From positions 1 through 11,824 of the forward strand of contig CAZYWA010000222.1 in the NCBI GenBank assembly GCA_964650975.1: 11,824 bases of DNA. The letters run 5' to 3'. Position numbers and translations under genes: made by a program. Shown piece by piece: positions 1-7,619 of this stretch (its first letter is position 1; the number at the start of each line of letters is the position of its first letter). The notes below the pieces were generated by a model that had not been told where the DNA came from, did no database searches, and worked only from the letters and a program-made list of their open reading frames with translations. The DNA is from CAZYWA01 sp964650975 [NCBI: uncultured bacterium] (lineage in GTDB: Bacteria; JADJOY01).

Positions 1-263
1 CGATCTCGGAGCGGCATCGCCATCGCTACGAGTTCAACAACGCCTATCGCGAGACCTTCGAGAAGGCGGGCGTGCGGTTCAGCGGCCTGTCTCCCGAGGG
101 ACGGCTGGTCGAGATGGTCGAGCTGCCGGCGCATCCGTGGTTCCTGGGTTGCCAGTTCCATCCCGAGTTCAAGTCGCGCCCGATGCAGCCGCATCCGCTG
201 TTTCGCGCGTTCATCCGCGCGGCACTCGTGCACCGGTACGCTTCGGGGAGTGCGCCGGGATGA
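1..263 (+). CDS. pyrG: CTP synthase, C-terminal end (partial)
   Basis: This is the last 86 codons of CTP synthase, cut by the window start; the frame begins at base 3 and stops at 261-263. The enzyme makes CTP from UTP using glutamine-derived ammonia, and this part is the end of the class I glutamine amidotransferase domain. Diagnostic motifs are [11 protein letters not shown] near the start, [11 protein letters not shown], then [17 protein letters not shown]. The His and Glu of FHPEF (His codon at 159-161) correspond to the His and Glu of the Cys-His-Glu amidotransferase triad; the Cys lies outside the window. The C-terminus after PHPLFRAF is short and ordinary. The stop codon overlaps the kdsA start by 4 bp (ATGA), so the two are probably translationally coupled. 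CTP is the co-substrate for activating Kdo in the next LPS step, and pyrG-kdsA adjacency is common in bacteria. Confidence 0.95.
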   Translation, partial: ISERHRHRYEFNNAYRETFEKAGVRFSGLSPEGRLVEMVELPAHPWFLGCQFHPEFKSRPMQPHPLFRAFIRAALVHRYASGSAPG

Positions 264-1120
264 CCGTGTCCACCGCCTGGCGCACCGGTGAATCGGTTCA
301 GGTCGGCAACGCGGTCGAGCTGGGCGCGAGAGCGCCGCTGGCGCTCATCGCCGGCCCGTGCGTCGTCGAAGGCCGGGAGTTCACCGTCGAGCTGGCCGGT
401 CGCCTGCACGAGATCTGCATTGCGCGCCAGTTACCGTTCGTGTTCAAGGCCAGCTACGACAAGGCCAATCGCTCGAGCCTCGCCTCGGTCCGCGGCCCCG
501 GCCGCGACTCCGGGCTCGAGATCCTCGCCGCGGTACGGCGTGCGCTGGGCGTGCCCGTGACCACCGACGTGCATCTCCCCGAGGACGCAGCGCAGGTGGC
601 GGACGTCGTCGATCTGCTGCAGATCCCCGCGTTCCTGTGCCGTCAGACCGATCTCCTGGTGGCCGCGGCACGGACCGGACGGCCGGTGAACGTGAAGAAG
701 GGACAGTTCGTCGCGCCCGACGACATGGCCAACGTGGTGACCAAGCTCACGTCGTCCGGCGCGGCGGGCGTGGTGCTCACCGAGCGCGGCACGTCGTTCG
801 GCTACCACATGCTGGTGAACGACATGCGCGGCCTGCCGATCATGCGGCGCCTGGGCGTGCCGGTGGTCTTCGACGCCACCCACAGCGTCCAGCTTCCCGG
901 CGGGCTCGGGCACGCGTCCGGCGGCCAGCGCGAGTTCGTCGAGCCACTGGCGCGCGCCGCGGTCGCGGTGGGTGTCGACGCGCTCTTCCTCGAGGTCCAT
1001 CCCGACCCCGAGCACGCGCCCTCGGACGGTCCGAATGCGGTGCGGCTCTCGGACCTGCCGGCGCTGCTCGACCGCGTGTGCGCCATCGACCGGGCCGCGC
1101 GCTCTTTCGCTCCGGCGTGA
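260..1120 (+). CDS. kdsA: 3-deoxy-8-phosphooctulonate synthase (Kdo-8-P synthase), metal-dependent type
   Basis: A 286-residue cytosolic enzyme condensing phosphoenolpyruvate with D-arabinose-5-phosphate to Kdo-8-phosphate, for the LPS inner core. The ATG at 260 overlaps the pyrG stop and follows a GGGAG ribosome-binding site at 246-250; an in-frame ATG at 137 lies inside pyrG and is not used. Family motifs in order are GPCVVE (32-37), [12 protein letters not shown] (62-73), TDVH (102-105), [13 protein letters not shown] (121-133), NVKKGQF (144-150), TERGTSFGY (174-182), [11 protein letters not shown] (205-215), GGQREFV (221-227) and FLEVHPDP (243-250). The four metal ligands known from the Aquifex aeolicus enzyme (Cys11, His185, Glu222, Asp233) all occur with a constant offset of 23, as Cys34, His208, Glu245 and Asp256. 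This is therefore the metal-dependent class, unlike E. coli KdsA, which has Asn in place of Cys. The length is normal, with an N-terminus about 20 residues longer than Aquifex. Confidence 0.96.
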   Translation: MTVSTAWRTGESVQVGNAVELGARAPLALIAGPCVVEGREFTVELAGRLHEICIARQLPFVFKASYDKANRSSLASVRGPGRDSGLEILAAVRRALGVPVTTDVHLPEDAAQVADVVDLLQIPAFLCRQTDLLVAAARTGRPVNVKKGQFVAPDDMANVVTKLTSSGAAGVVLTERGTSFGYHMLVNDMRGLPIMRRLGVPVVFDATHSVQLPGGLGHASGGQREFVEPLARAAVAVGVDALFLEVHPDPEHAPSDGPNAVRLSDLPALLDRVCAIDRAARSFAPA

Positions 1121-1153
1121 GCCCGAGCTCCGCTCGTCCACCAGAGACACGAC

Positions 1154-2176
1154 GTGGCCACGAAGAAGGGCTCGCGCCCCAGGAACGCGCAGCACTCGCC
1201 GCGCGCCAAGCGCGCGGTGGGCGAGGGGCGCCGGGTCCTCGAGATCGAGGCGCGGGCGCTCGCGGCTCTCGCCCAGCGTCTCGACGGCAGCTTCGCGCGC
1301 GCGGTCGAGGTGATCCGCGGCTGCCGCGGCAAGGTCGCGGTCACCGGCATGGGGAAATCTGGCCTGGTCGGGCGCAAGATCGCGTCGACGCTGGCGAGCA
1401 CCGGTACCCAGTCCTTCTTCCTTCATCCCGCCGAAGCGATGCACGGCGATCTCGGGATGCTGGGGCGCGCGGACGTGGTCGTGGCCCTCTCGAACAGCGG
1501 CGAGACCGAGGAGATCGTGCGGATCCTGCCGATCATCAAGCGGCTCGGCTGTCCGCTGGTGGTGATCACGGGCGGCGCATCGTCGAGCCTGGCGCGCGCG
1601 GGCGACGTGGTGCTCGACGTGAGCGTCGATGCGGAGGCATGTCCGCTCGGTCTGGCGCCCACCGCCAGCACCACGGCGGCACTCGGCATGGGAGACGCGC
1701 TGGCGATGGCGCTGCTGGTGGATCGCGGCTTCAAGCCGGAGGACTTCGCGGTTCGCCACCCGGGCGGAAGCCTAGGACGGCAGCTCTTCCTCAAGGTCGA
1801 GGATCTGATGCACACCGGCGACGCTCTGCCGCGAGTCGCGGCCGGCGCACCCATGCGCGAGGTCATCGTGCAGATCACCGCGAAGCGCCTGGGAGCGGCG
1901 GCGGTGGTCGACGAGCGCTCGAACCTGCTGGGTATCGTGACCGACGGCGATCTGCGGCGCGCCATGGAGCGTTTCCCGGACGTATTCGGCCGCACCGCCG
2001 GAGAGGTGATGACGCGGAACCCCAAGGGAGTCGAGCCTCAGATGCTGGCGGCCGAGGCGCTGCGCCTGCTGGAGCAGCACCAGATCACCGTGCTGCTGGT
2101 TCACCCGCCGCGCCACCCCCGGAAGCTGCTCGGCATCCTCCACCTGCACGACTTGCTCCGGGCTGGCGTGGCCTGA
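1154..2176 (+). CDS. kdsD: Arabinose-5-phosphate isomerase (SIS + two CBS domains)
   Basis: A 340-residue isomerase interconverting ribulose-5-phosphate and arabinose-5-phosphate, which feeds KdsA next door. It has an SIS sugar-isomerase domain (about 45-200) followed by two CBS domains (about 213-270 and 281-338). The sequence tracks E. coli KdsD closely: GMGKSG (66-71), HGDLGM (97-102), SNSGETEE (113-120), EACPLGLAPT (161-170) and HPGGSLGR (202-209). The catalytic residues reported for E. coli (Lys59, Glu111, Glu152, His193) are matched at a constant offset of 9 by Lys68, Glu120, Glu161 and His202. CBS motifs IVTDGDLRR (261-269) and ILHLHDLLRAGV (328-339) are intact. The start is GTG at 1154 with weak AGAG upstream; the basic first 20 residues are not conserved, so the true start could be slightly further in. 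It lies 33 bp after kdsA. KpsF/GutQ paralogues are alternatives, but the kdsA-lpt context favours kdsD. Confidence 0.94.
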   Translation: MATKKGSRPRNAQHSPRAKRAVGEGRRVLEIEARALAALAQRLDGSFARAVEVIRGCRGKVAVTGMGKSGLVGRKIASTLASTGTQSFFLHPAEAMHGDLGMLGRADVVVALSNSGETEEIVRILPIIKRLGCPLVVITGGASSSLARAGDVVLDVSVDAEACPLGLAPTASTTAALGMGDALAMALLVDRGFKPEDFAVRHPGGSLGRQLFLKVEDLMHTGDALPRVAAGAPMREVIVQITAKRLGAAAVVDERSNLLGIVTDGDLRRAMERFPDVFGRTAGEVMTRNPKGVEPQMLAAEALRLLEQHQITVLLVHPPRHPRKLLGILHLHDLLRAGVA

Positions 2177-2190
2177 TCGAGCATCGGGCC

Positions 2191-2371
2191 AGCCCGGGTC
2201 ATTCATGAAAGTTCGTAGCGAGGCCGCCAAGCGTCGAGCTGATTCGGGCGCACGCAGGATTTTTGGCCCGCAGGCGTACTGAACAGTACGTCGAGGGACG
2301 AAAATCCGAGTACGCCCGAAGATGCCGACGATCGGCGGCCGCAGTAGAACGCTTCATGAATAATCCGGGCT
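2191..2371. repeat. 181-bp imperfect palindromic element between kdsD and lptC
   Basis: The whole kdsD-lptC gap is occupied by one long imperfect inverted repeat. The outer ends are AGCCCGG (2191-2197) and CCGGGCT (2365-2371). Just inside them is ATTCATGAA (2201-2209), matched by TTCATGAAT (2353-2361). Further pairs are GGCCGCC (2222-2228) with GGCGGCC (2334-2340), TTCGGGCG (2243-2250) with CGCCCGAA (2313-2320), and GGATTTT (2258-2264) with AAAATCC (2301-2307). The centre is the near-perfect palindrome CGTACTGAACAGTACG (2275-2290). By eye about two thirds of the roughly 90 positions in each arm can pair with only small offsets. Either strand would fold into one long hairpin. The element begins 14 bp after the kdsD stop and ends 13 bp before the lptC ATG. 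It resembles a REP/MITE-type unit or a structured operon spacer. I see no second copy in this window. Confidence 0.8.
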
Positions 2372-2384
2372 AGGCTGCGCGACC

Positions 2385-3026
2385 ATGGACTTTCAGCGCT
2401 GGCGCCGCATTCTGCTGATCGGGAGCGCTGTGGTCGCGGTGGTCTTCCTGGTGGCTCTCCTGTGGCCGGATCGGAAGGTGAAAGTCACCGACCTGGCGTT
2501 GAAGGCCGCGGAGGCGTACGGGAAAGGGTTCGAGTTCGGAGACAAGGCGGAGGGATGGCGGGTGCGCCTCGCGACCTGCCGCAGCTCCGACGAGAGCAAG
2601 CTCGCCAATTGCGACGACGTGAAGATCACCTACGCGACGCCGAAGAATGGCGAGCTGGTGGTCACGGGCCTGCACGCCAAGGTCGACATGGGGACCAAGG
2701 AGCTGGATCTGATGGGCGACGTGACGCTCACTTCGTCGCAGATCACCATGCGGACCGACAAGGTCCACTACTCGCCGCAGCAGCGCCTGCTCACCTCGGA
2801 TGACCCGGTATCGATCACCGGCACCGGTCTCACGATGTCGGGAACGGGGCTCGACGTCGAGGTGCCGACGCAGACCATGCGGCTGCGCTCGAACGTGGTC
2901 ACCCGGATCGAGCCCAAATCCGGCGGTCCGGCCGGCGCCCCCGGCGCTCGAGCCGGGGACGGGAAGGGCGGCACCGAGCCAGCGCCGGCGGCCCCGTCCT
3001 CGGACGACAAGGACGCCGGCGCATGA
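2385..3026 (+). CDS. lptC: LPS export system protein LptC
   Basis: A 213-residue inner-membrane-anchored periplasmic protein that links the LptBFG transporter to the LptA bridge. Basic residues (Arg6-Arg8) precede one membrane segment at about 9-27, then a periplasmic beta-jellyroll domain at about 33-176. Late motifs such as LTSDDPVSITGTGLTMSGTGLDVEV (136-160) and MRLRSNVVTRIE (165-176) are typical of the LptC C-terminal half. The last 37 residues (177-213) are a Gly/Pro/Ala-rich, charged tail that looks disordered and is longer than in E. coli LptC (191 residues in all). Two cysteines, Cys65 and Cys76, flank a short loop and could form a periplasmic disulphide (inference). The ATG at 2385 has only a weak AGG upstream. 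The stop overlaps the lptA ATG by 4 bp. LptC families are poorly conserved, so the call rests on topology, the C-terminal pattern and synteny. Confidence 0.85.
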   Translation: MDFQRWRRILLIGSAVVAVVFLVALLWPDRKVKVTDLALKAAEAYGKGFEFGDKAEGWRVRLATCRSSDESKLANCDDVKITYATPKNGELVVTGLHAKVDMGTKELDLMGDVTLTSSQITMRTDKVHYSPQQRLLTSDDPVSITGTGLTMSGTGLDVEVPTQTMRLRSNVVTRIEPKSGGPAGAPGARAGDGKGGTEPAPAAPSSDDKDAGA

Positions 3027-4132
3027 CACGCGTCGCCTTCTTCGCGGGTGCAAGGGGCGCCCTGGTGCTCGTGCTCCTCGCCCAGGGCACGGCTCTCGCG
3101 GCTTCGACGAAGCACGCCGCGGCACCCACCCCTCCGGCGAAGAGCGCGGCTCCCGCGGCGGCCGAGACCGGCGGCGGCGCCGACGGTCTCTTCGCCGGCG
3201 ACCTCTTCAGCGGCAAGGGCGGGCCGATCGACATCCGCGCCGACTCGTTCGTTCTCAAGAATCAGGTGCGCACGCTCATCTACGAGGGCAGCGTCGATGC
3301 GACCCAGGCCGACTCGACGCTGCGCTGCAAGACGCTCACCCTCCACTACACCGAGGACAACCAGATCCGCGACGGCACCTGCGAAGGCGACGTGAAGTTC
3401 ACCGCGGCGGACAGGGTGGTGACCGCGGGAACCGCGGAGATGGTGCGCGCCAAGAACACCATCACGCTCACCAACGACGTGCGCATCTGGCAGGGCGAGA
3501 ACGAGATCCGCGGCGAGCACGCCAAGATCTTCGTCCAGGACGAGCACATGGTGGTCGAGGGCACCGACGAGAATCCGGTGCGTACCACGGTCCAGTCGAG
3601 CGGCGACGCCGGGATCGGGTTCGCCCCGCCGCAGATCGGCAACAAGCCGGCTCCCAAGCCCGCCGACGGCGCCGCGCCGCCCAAGGAGCCGATGCACGTG
3701 CGCTCGTCTTACTTCGAGGGCAGCCGGAGTGCTCACAACGCGCTCTATCGCGGCCACGTGGTGGCGGAGCGGGGCGACACCACGCTCACCTGCGAGGAGC
3801 TGACCATCGCGTTCGACGACCAGAACCGCGAGGTCGTGAAGGCCGATGCCACGGGCGGCGTTTACATCGTCCAGGGCGACCGCAACGTCACGGCGGACAC
3901 CGGGCATTTCACCCATGCCGACCAGCGCGTGGTCCTGCTCGGCAAACCAACCCAGCCGGTGCTGGCCCAGCACGGCGACGACCACATGACCTGCCAGCGC
4001 ATCGAATACGTTCAGACCTCGGACGAGGTGCGCTGCGACGGCAATCGCGACCGCATCCAGATGGTGATCAAGTCCAACCCGTCGGGCGAGGGCCCGATGG
4101 CGAACCCGTTCCCCGGGATCAAGCACAAGTGA
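3023..4132 (+). CDS. lptA: LptA/OstA family periplasmic LPS-bridge protein with two tandem OstA units
   Basis: A 369-residue secreted protein of the LptA family, which bridges the periplasm between LptC and LptD. A signal peptide is clear: Arg3, hydrophobic core 12-25 and probable cleavage after TALA (23-26). A Pro/Ala/Gly-rich linker (27-67) follows. OstA unit 1 spans about 68-181 ([39 protein letters not shown]). A second Pro/Ala linker (about 182-223) leads to OstA unit 2 at about 225-350 ([40 protein letters not shown]). The units align with each other over their length, so this is an internal duplication; the protein is twice the size of E. coli LptA (185 residues). The ATG at 3023 overlaps lptC (ATGA) and has AAGGA nine bases upstream. 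It could also be described as a double OstA-domain protein rather than a strict LptA orthologue, but its position between lptC and lptB supports the bridge role. Confidence 0.88.
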   Translation: MTRVAFFAGARGALVLVLLAQGTALAASTKHAAAPTPPAKSAAPAAAETGGGADGLFAGDLFSGKGGPIDIRADSFVLKNQVRTLIYEGSVDATQADSTLRCKTLTLHYTEDNQIRDGTCEGDVKFTAADRVVTAGTAEMVRAKNTITLTNDVRIWQGENEIRGEHAKIFVQDEHMVVEGTDENPVRTTVQSSGDAGIGFAPPQIGNKPAPKPADGAAPPKEPMHVRSSYFEGSRSAHNALYRGHVVAERGDTTLTCEELTIAFDDQNREVVKADATGGVYIVQGDRNVTADTGHFTHADQRVVLLGKPTQPVLAQHGDDHMTCQRIEYVQTSDEVRCDGNRDRIQMVIKSNPSGEGPMANPFPGIKHK

Positions 4133-4139
4133 GCCGGCC

Positions 4140-4916
4140 ATGAACGCACCCAGCCCCGCGCCGCGCACCGGGTTCCGCGAAGGAGTCGCCGCGACCCGCA
4201 CGCTGGCCGTCGAGGGCCTGAGCAAGTCCTATCGCGGCCGCCGGGTGGTGAACGGCGTCGCGATCGAGGTGCGCTCCGGCGAGGTCGTGGGTCTCCTCGG
4301 CCCCAACGGCGCCGGGAAGACCACCACCTTCTACATGGTGGTCGGGCTCGAGAAGCCGGACGAGGGGAAGATCCTGCTCGACGGGACCGAGGTCTCGGCG
4401 CTGCCGATGTATCAGCGGGCCCGGATGGGGATCAATTACTTGCCGCAGGAGCAGTCGATCTTCCGCAAGCTCACGGTCGAGGAGAACGTCGTCGCGATCC
4501 TCGAGAACCTGCCGCTCACCGCCGAGCAGCGGACCGCGCGCCTCGACCAGCTGCTGAACGAGCTGGGTATCGCGCGGCTGCGCGGCACCCAGGCCCAGCT
4601 GCTCTCGGGCGGCGAGAAGCGGCGCCTCGAGATCGCCCGTGCGCTGGTGACCGACCCCACCTTCATGCTGCTCGACGAGCCGTTCGCCGGGATCGACCCG
4701 ATCGCCACGCTCGACATCCAGGGCATCATCCGCGACCTCAAGACCCGTGGGATCGGCGTGCTGATCACCGATCACAACGTGCGCGAGACCCTCAAGATCT
4801 GCGACCGCGCCTACGTGCTGAACCAGGGACTGGTGATCAAGGCCGGCACGCCGGACGAGATCATCGCCGACCCGCGCGCCCGCGAGGTCTACCTGGGCGA
4901 GTCGTTCCGGCTCTGA
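4140..4916 (+). CDS. lptB: LPS export ABC transporter ATP-binding protein LptB
   Basis: A 258-residue cytoplasmic ATPase that powers LPS extraction by LptBFG. Visible motifs are Walker A GPNGAGKT (54-61), the Q-loop Gln103 in YLPQEQSIF (100-108), ABC signature LSGGE (155-159), Walker B FMLLDE (175-180) with the catalytic Glu180, the D-loop FAGIDPIA (182-189) and the H-loop His212 in LITDHNVRE. The [13 protein letters not shown] pattern and the closing YLGESFRL are characteristic of LptB rather than of amino-acid or other branched ABC ATPases. The N-terminus carries about 20 non-conserved residues before [11 protein letters not shown], so it is slightly longer than E. coli LptB (241). The ATG at 4140 is 7 bp after lptA. 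The membrane partners lptF and lptG are not in the window. A hairpin pair lies just downstream, so lptB is probably the last gene of the first transcription unit. Confidence 0.96.
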   Translation: MNAPSPAPRTGFREGVAATRTLAVEGLSKSYRGRRVVNGVAIEVRSGEVVGLLGPNGAGKTTTFYMVVGLEKPDEGKILLDGTEVSALPMYQRARMGINYLPQEQSIFRKLTVEENVVAILENLPLTAEQRTARLDQLLNELGIARLRGTQAQLLSGGEKRRLEIARALVTDPTFMLLDEPFAGIDPIATLDIQGIIRDLKTRGIGVLITDHNVRETLKICDRAYVLNQGLVIKAGTPDEIIADPRAREVYLGESFRL

Positions 4917-4924
4917 GTTTCCTC

Positions 4925-4974
4925 GGGGGGCTTTTCAAGCCCCCCGCCCCGAAGAAATGCCATTTTTTCGGGGC
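4925..4974 (+). terminator. Two back-to-back hairpins after lptB, probable transcription end
   Basis: The first hairpin is a perfect 9-bp stem, GGGGGGCTT (4925-4933) with AAGCCCCCC (4937-4945), closed by a TTC loop nine bases after the lptB stop. The second starts at the next base: GCCCCGAA (4946-4953) pairs with TTCGGGGC (4967-4974). Its inner A/T pairs extend it to about 13 bp including one G-T pair, around a GCC loop. There is no T-run directly after either stem; the only T-run is inside the second hairpin. It is therefore not a textbook intrinsic terminator, but position and stability make transcript ending or 3'-end protection likely. Confidence 0.55.
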
Positions 4975-5043
4975 CCCACCCCCGAGTCGGCTCACTGCGT
5001 TCGCCGGGCGCCTCTCGGCGCCGGCCCGAGATTCGCGCGAGCC

Positions 5044-5085
5044 GTCGGTTCGGGGGTGACGGCGAGTGGACGTCCCCGAACCGAC
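5044..5085. repeat. 12-bp perfect inverted repeat in the rpoN upstream region
   Basis: GTCGGTTCGGGG at 5044-5055 is the exact reverse complement of CCCCGAACCGAC at 5074-5085, with an 18-base spacer. It is too far (over 350 bp) from the rpoN start to be a ribosome-binding-site switch. It could be a hairpin, a distal terminator or a protein-binding site; nothing in the sequence decides between these. Confidence 0.6.
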
Positions 5086-5230
5086 TGGCCAGGGGGCTTT
5101 CCGAGCCTCCGCCCCGCCCGAAGTGAAACGCCTTGCGGAACGATCTGCTTCGCGCCCTCCTGGCATCCAAAACCCGGAATCGCCATCCAGATCGCTGACT
5201 CCAGGTAGCGGGACTGGCGCTGGCGTCCGT

Positions 5231-5262
5231 CCGATCTGGCCCGGTGGCCGGAGCCGGATCGG
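5231..5262. repeat. Strong hairpin upstream of the rpoN promoter region
   Basis: CCGATCTGGC (5231-5240) pairs with GCCGGATCGG (5253-5262) through ten positions including one G-T pair. The inner CCGG (5241-5244) pairs with CCGG (5248-5251) around a TGG loop, giving about 14 bp with a single bulged A at 5252. It lies directly before the AT-rich stretch that precedes the putative rpoN promoter. It may insulate rpoN from read-through, or it may be an operator. No T-run follows. Confidence 0.5.
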
Positions 5263-5316
5263 GCAATCATCTTGAACTGAAAGGAATATTTTGACTTTCC
5301 GCCCCGCGGCGGGCAG

Positions 5317-5332
5317 AGGCATATTGCTTGCA
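5317..5332 (+). promoter_or_regulatory. Candidate -24/-12 (sigma-54-type) promoter for rpoN
   Basis: AGGCAT (5317-5322), five bases, then TTGCA (5328-5332) fits the TGGCAC-N5-TTGCA pattern. The invariant GG (5318-5319) and GC (5330-5331) are exactly ten bases apart, the -12 element is complete, and four of six -24 positions match. It would start transcription near 5343-5345, about 95 bases before the rpoN ATG. This would mean autoregulation of sigma-54, which is known in some bacteria. A weak sigma-70-type alternative overlaps it: TTGCAG at 5328-5333 and an extended -10, TGCTATGCT (5350-5358), with a long 19-base spacer. Confidence 0.4.
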
Positions 5333-5437
5333 GTGTTCTCCTTGGCCGATGCTATGCTCTCGATGCGGCAGGTCGGTTCCAGCGACATCGGCCTGCGCTC
5401 ATCGAGTTCACCCGCTTCCTGAAACCCCGACTCCCCC

Positions 5438-7036
<1,599 letters not shown>

Positions 7037-7057
7037 GCGCGCGGCGAGCCCGCGCGC
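7037..7057 (+). other. GC-rich hairpin directly after rpoN
   Basis: GCGCGCGG (7037-7044) is the exact reverse complement of CCGCGCGC (7050-7057) with a five-base loop, starting at the base after the rpoN stop. No T-run follows, so it is not a standard terminator. It could lower read-through or protect the rpoN message end within the rpoN-ptsN gap of 81 bp. In a region this GC-rich, an 8-bp G/C stem has modest weight. Confidence 0.35.
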
Positions 7058-7117
7058 GAAAACCGGCCGCGTGCCGGCGGCTCGGCGGCGCCGCGCCGGA
7101 ACGGGGCAACCAGCGCC

Positions 7118-7588
7118 ATGCGGATCGCGGATCTCCTCGAGCCCCGCCGGATCATTCCCGAGCTGACCTCGCGCACCAAGAGCGAGGTGCTGCGCGAGCT
7201 GGCCTCGCACATGGCTCGGGAGATCCCCGGCGTCTCGGGCGAGGCACTGCTCGAGGCACTCGAGCAGCGCGAGCGTCTGGGACCGAGCACCGGCCTCGAG
7301 CACGGCGTCGCGATTCCGCACGCCAAGCTCGCCGGCCTGCCCGGAATCGTCGGCTGCTTCGGCCGCAGCCGCCAGGGCGTCGAGTTCGGCGCGCCCGACA
7401 AGCAGCCCTCTCAGCTGTTCTTCGTGCTGGCGGCGCCCGACGGCCCCGCGCTGCTGCCGCTTCACCTGAAGGCCCTGGCGCGAGTCGCTCGCGTGCTGCG
7501 GAACCCGGAGGTGCGGGCCGCGCTGCTCGGTGCCGCCACCGCCGACGATCTGTGGAAAGTCCTGTGCGCCGCGGACGAATCGCCGTGA
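7118..7588 (+). CDS. ptsN: PTS EIIA-Ntr / fructose-type EIIA domain protein
   Basis: A 156-residue single-domain EIIA of the fructose/Ntr family, accepting phosphate from HPr or an HPr-like carrier. It acts as a regulator when no EIIB/EIIC partner is present. The active-site motif GVAIPHAK (63-70) contains the phosphorylated His68. Other family features are IADLLEPRRIIPEL at the start, LLEALEQRERLGPSTGLEHG (residues 44-63), the FFVLAAPDG strand with following LHLKALARVARVLRNPEV, and a normal length (E. coli PtsN has 163). It lies 81 bp after rpoN, the classic location. The ribosome hibernation factor gene (hpf/raiA) that usually separates the two is missing. The N-terminal ATG at 7118 has only a weak purine tract upstream. 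A role as EIIA of a sugar permease is possible but unsupported, since no EIIB or EIIC is nearby. Confidence 0.92.
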   Translation: MRIADLLEPRRIIPELTSRTKSEVLRELASHMAREIPGVSGEALLEALEQRERLGPSTGLEHGVAIPHAKLAGLPGIVGCFGRSRQGVEFGAPDKQPSQLFFVLAAPDGPALLPLHLKALARVARVLRNPEVRAALLGAATADDLWKVLCAADESP

Positions 7589-7619
7589 GCGGGCCGATCG
7601 GGCGCCCGAGCGCCGGACG

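Larger units (their letters stand above)
4917..5437. other. Non-coding gap between lptB and rpoN, rich in inverted repeats
   Basis: No convincing gene is present in these 521 bp; the short open frames have no family features and no ribosome-binding site. The first 350 bp hold successive potential hairpins: 4925-4945, 4946-4974, 5007-5022 (GGCGCC stem, TCTC loop), 5044-5085 (12-bp perfect stem, 18-base loop), 5092-5110 and 5231-5262. From about 5268 the sequence becomes AT-richer (5268-5299), and the promoter candidate for rpoN follows at 5317-5332. The gap separates the envelope block from the rpoN/PTS block and is the only long gene-free stretch in the window. Confidence 0.85.

Noticed and set aside
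137-259. Upstream in-frame ATG for kdsA
   Set aside because: It lies within the conserved end of pyrG; ATG 260 has a good ribosome-binding site and gives the normal KdsA length.
358-2208. 616-codon plus-strand frame across kdsA and kdsD
   Set aside because: It is a frame-shifted shadow of both genes, Arg/Gly/Ala-rich and without motifs, while kdsA and kdsD keep all catalytic residues in their own frames.
2768-4225. 485-codon minus-strand frame opposite lptC and lptA
   Set aside because: Antisense to two genes with signal or anchor segments and domain patterns; the composition fits a GC-rich shadow.
4957-5275. Short open frames on both strands in the lptB-rpoN gap
   Set aside because: Low-complexity Pro/Arg/Ser/Gly translations, no ribosome-binding site, no family resemblance, and they run through several inverted repeats.
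5328-5358. Sigma-70-type promoter TTGCAG / TATGCT for rpoN as a separate feature
   Set aside because: The 19-base spacer is long and the -35 is weak; noted only as an alternative to the -24/-12 candidate that overlaps it, because the extended -10 (TGC before TATGCT) leaves it possible.
7530-7619. Upstream in-frame start for hprK
   Set aside because: It overlaps the end of ptsN, adds a non-conserved Pro/Arg-rich stretch, and the ATG at 7620 gives the usual family length.
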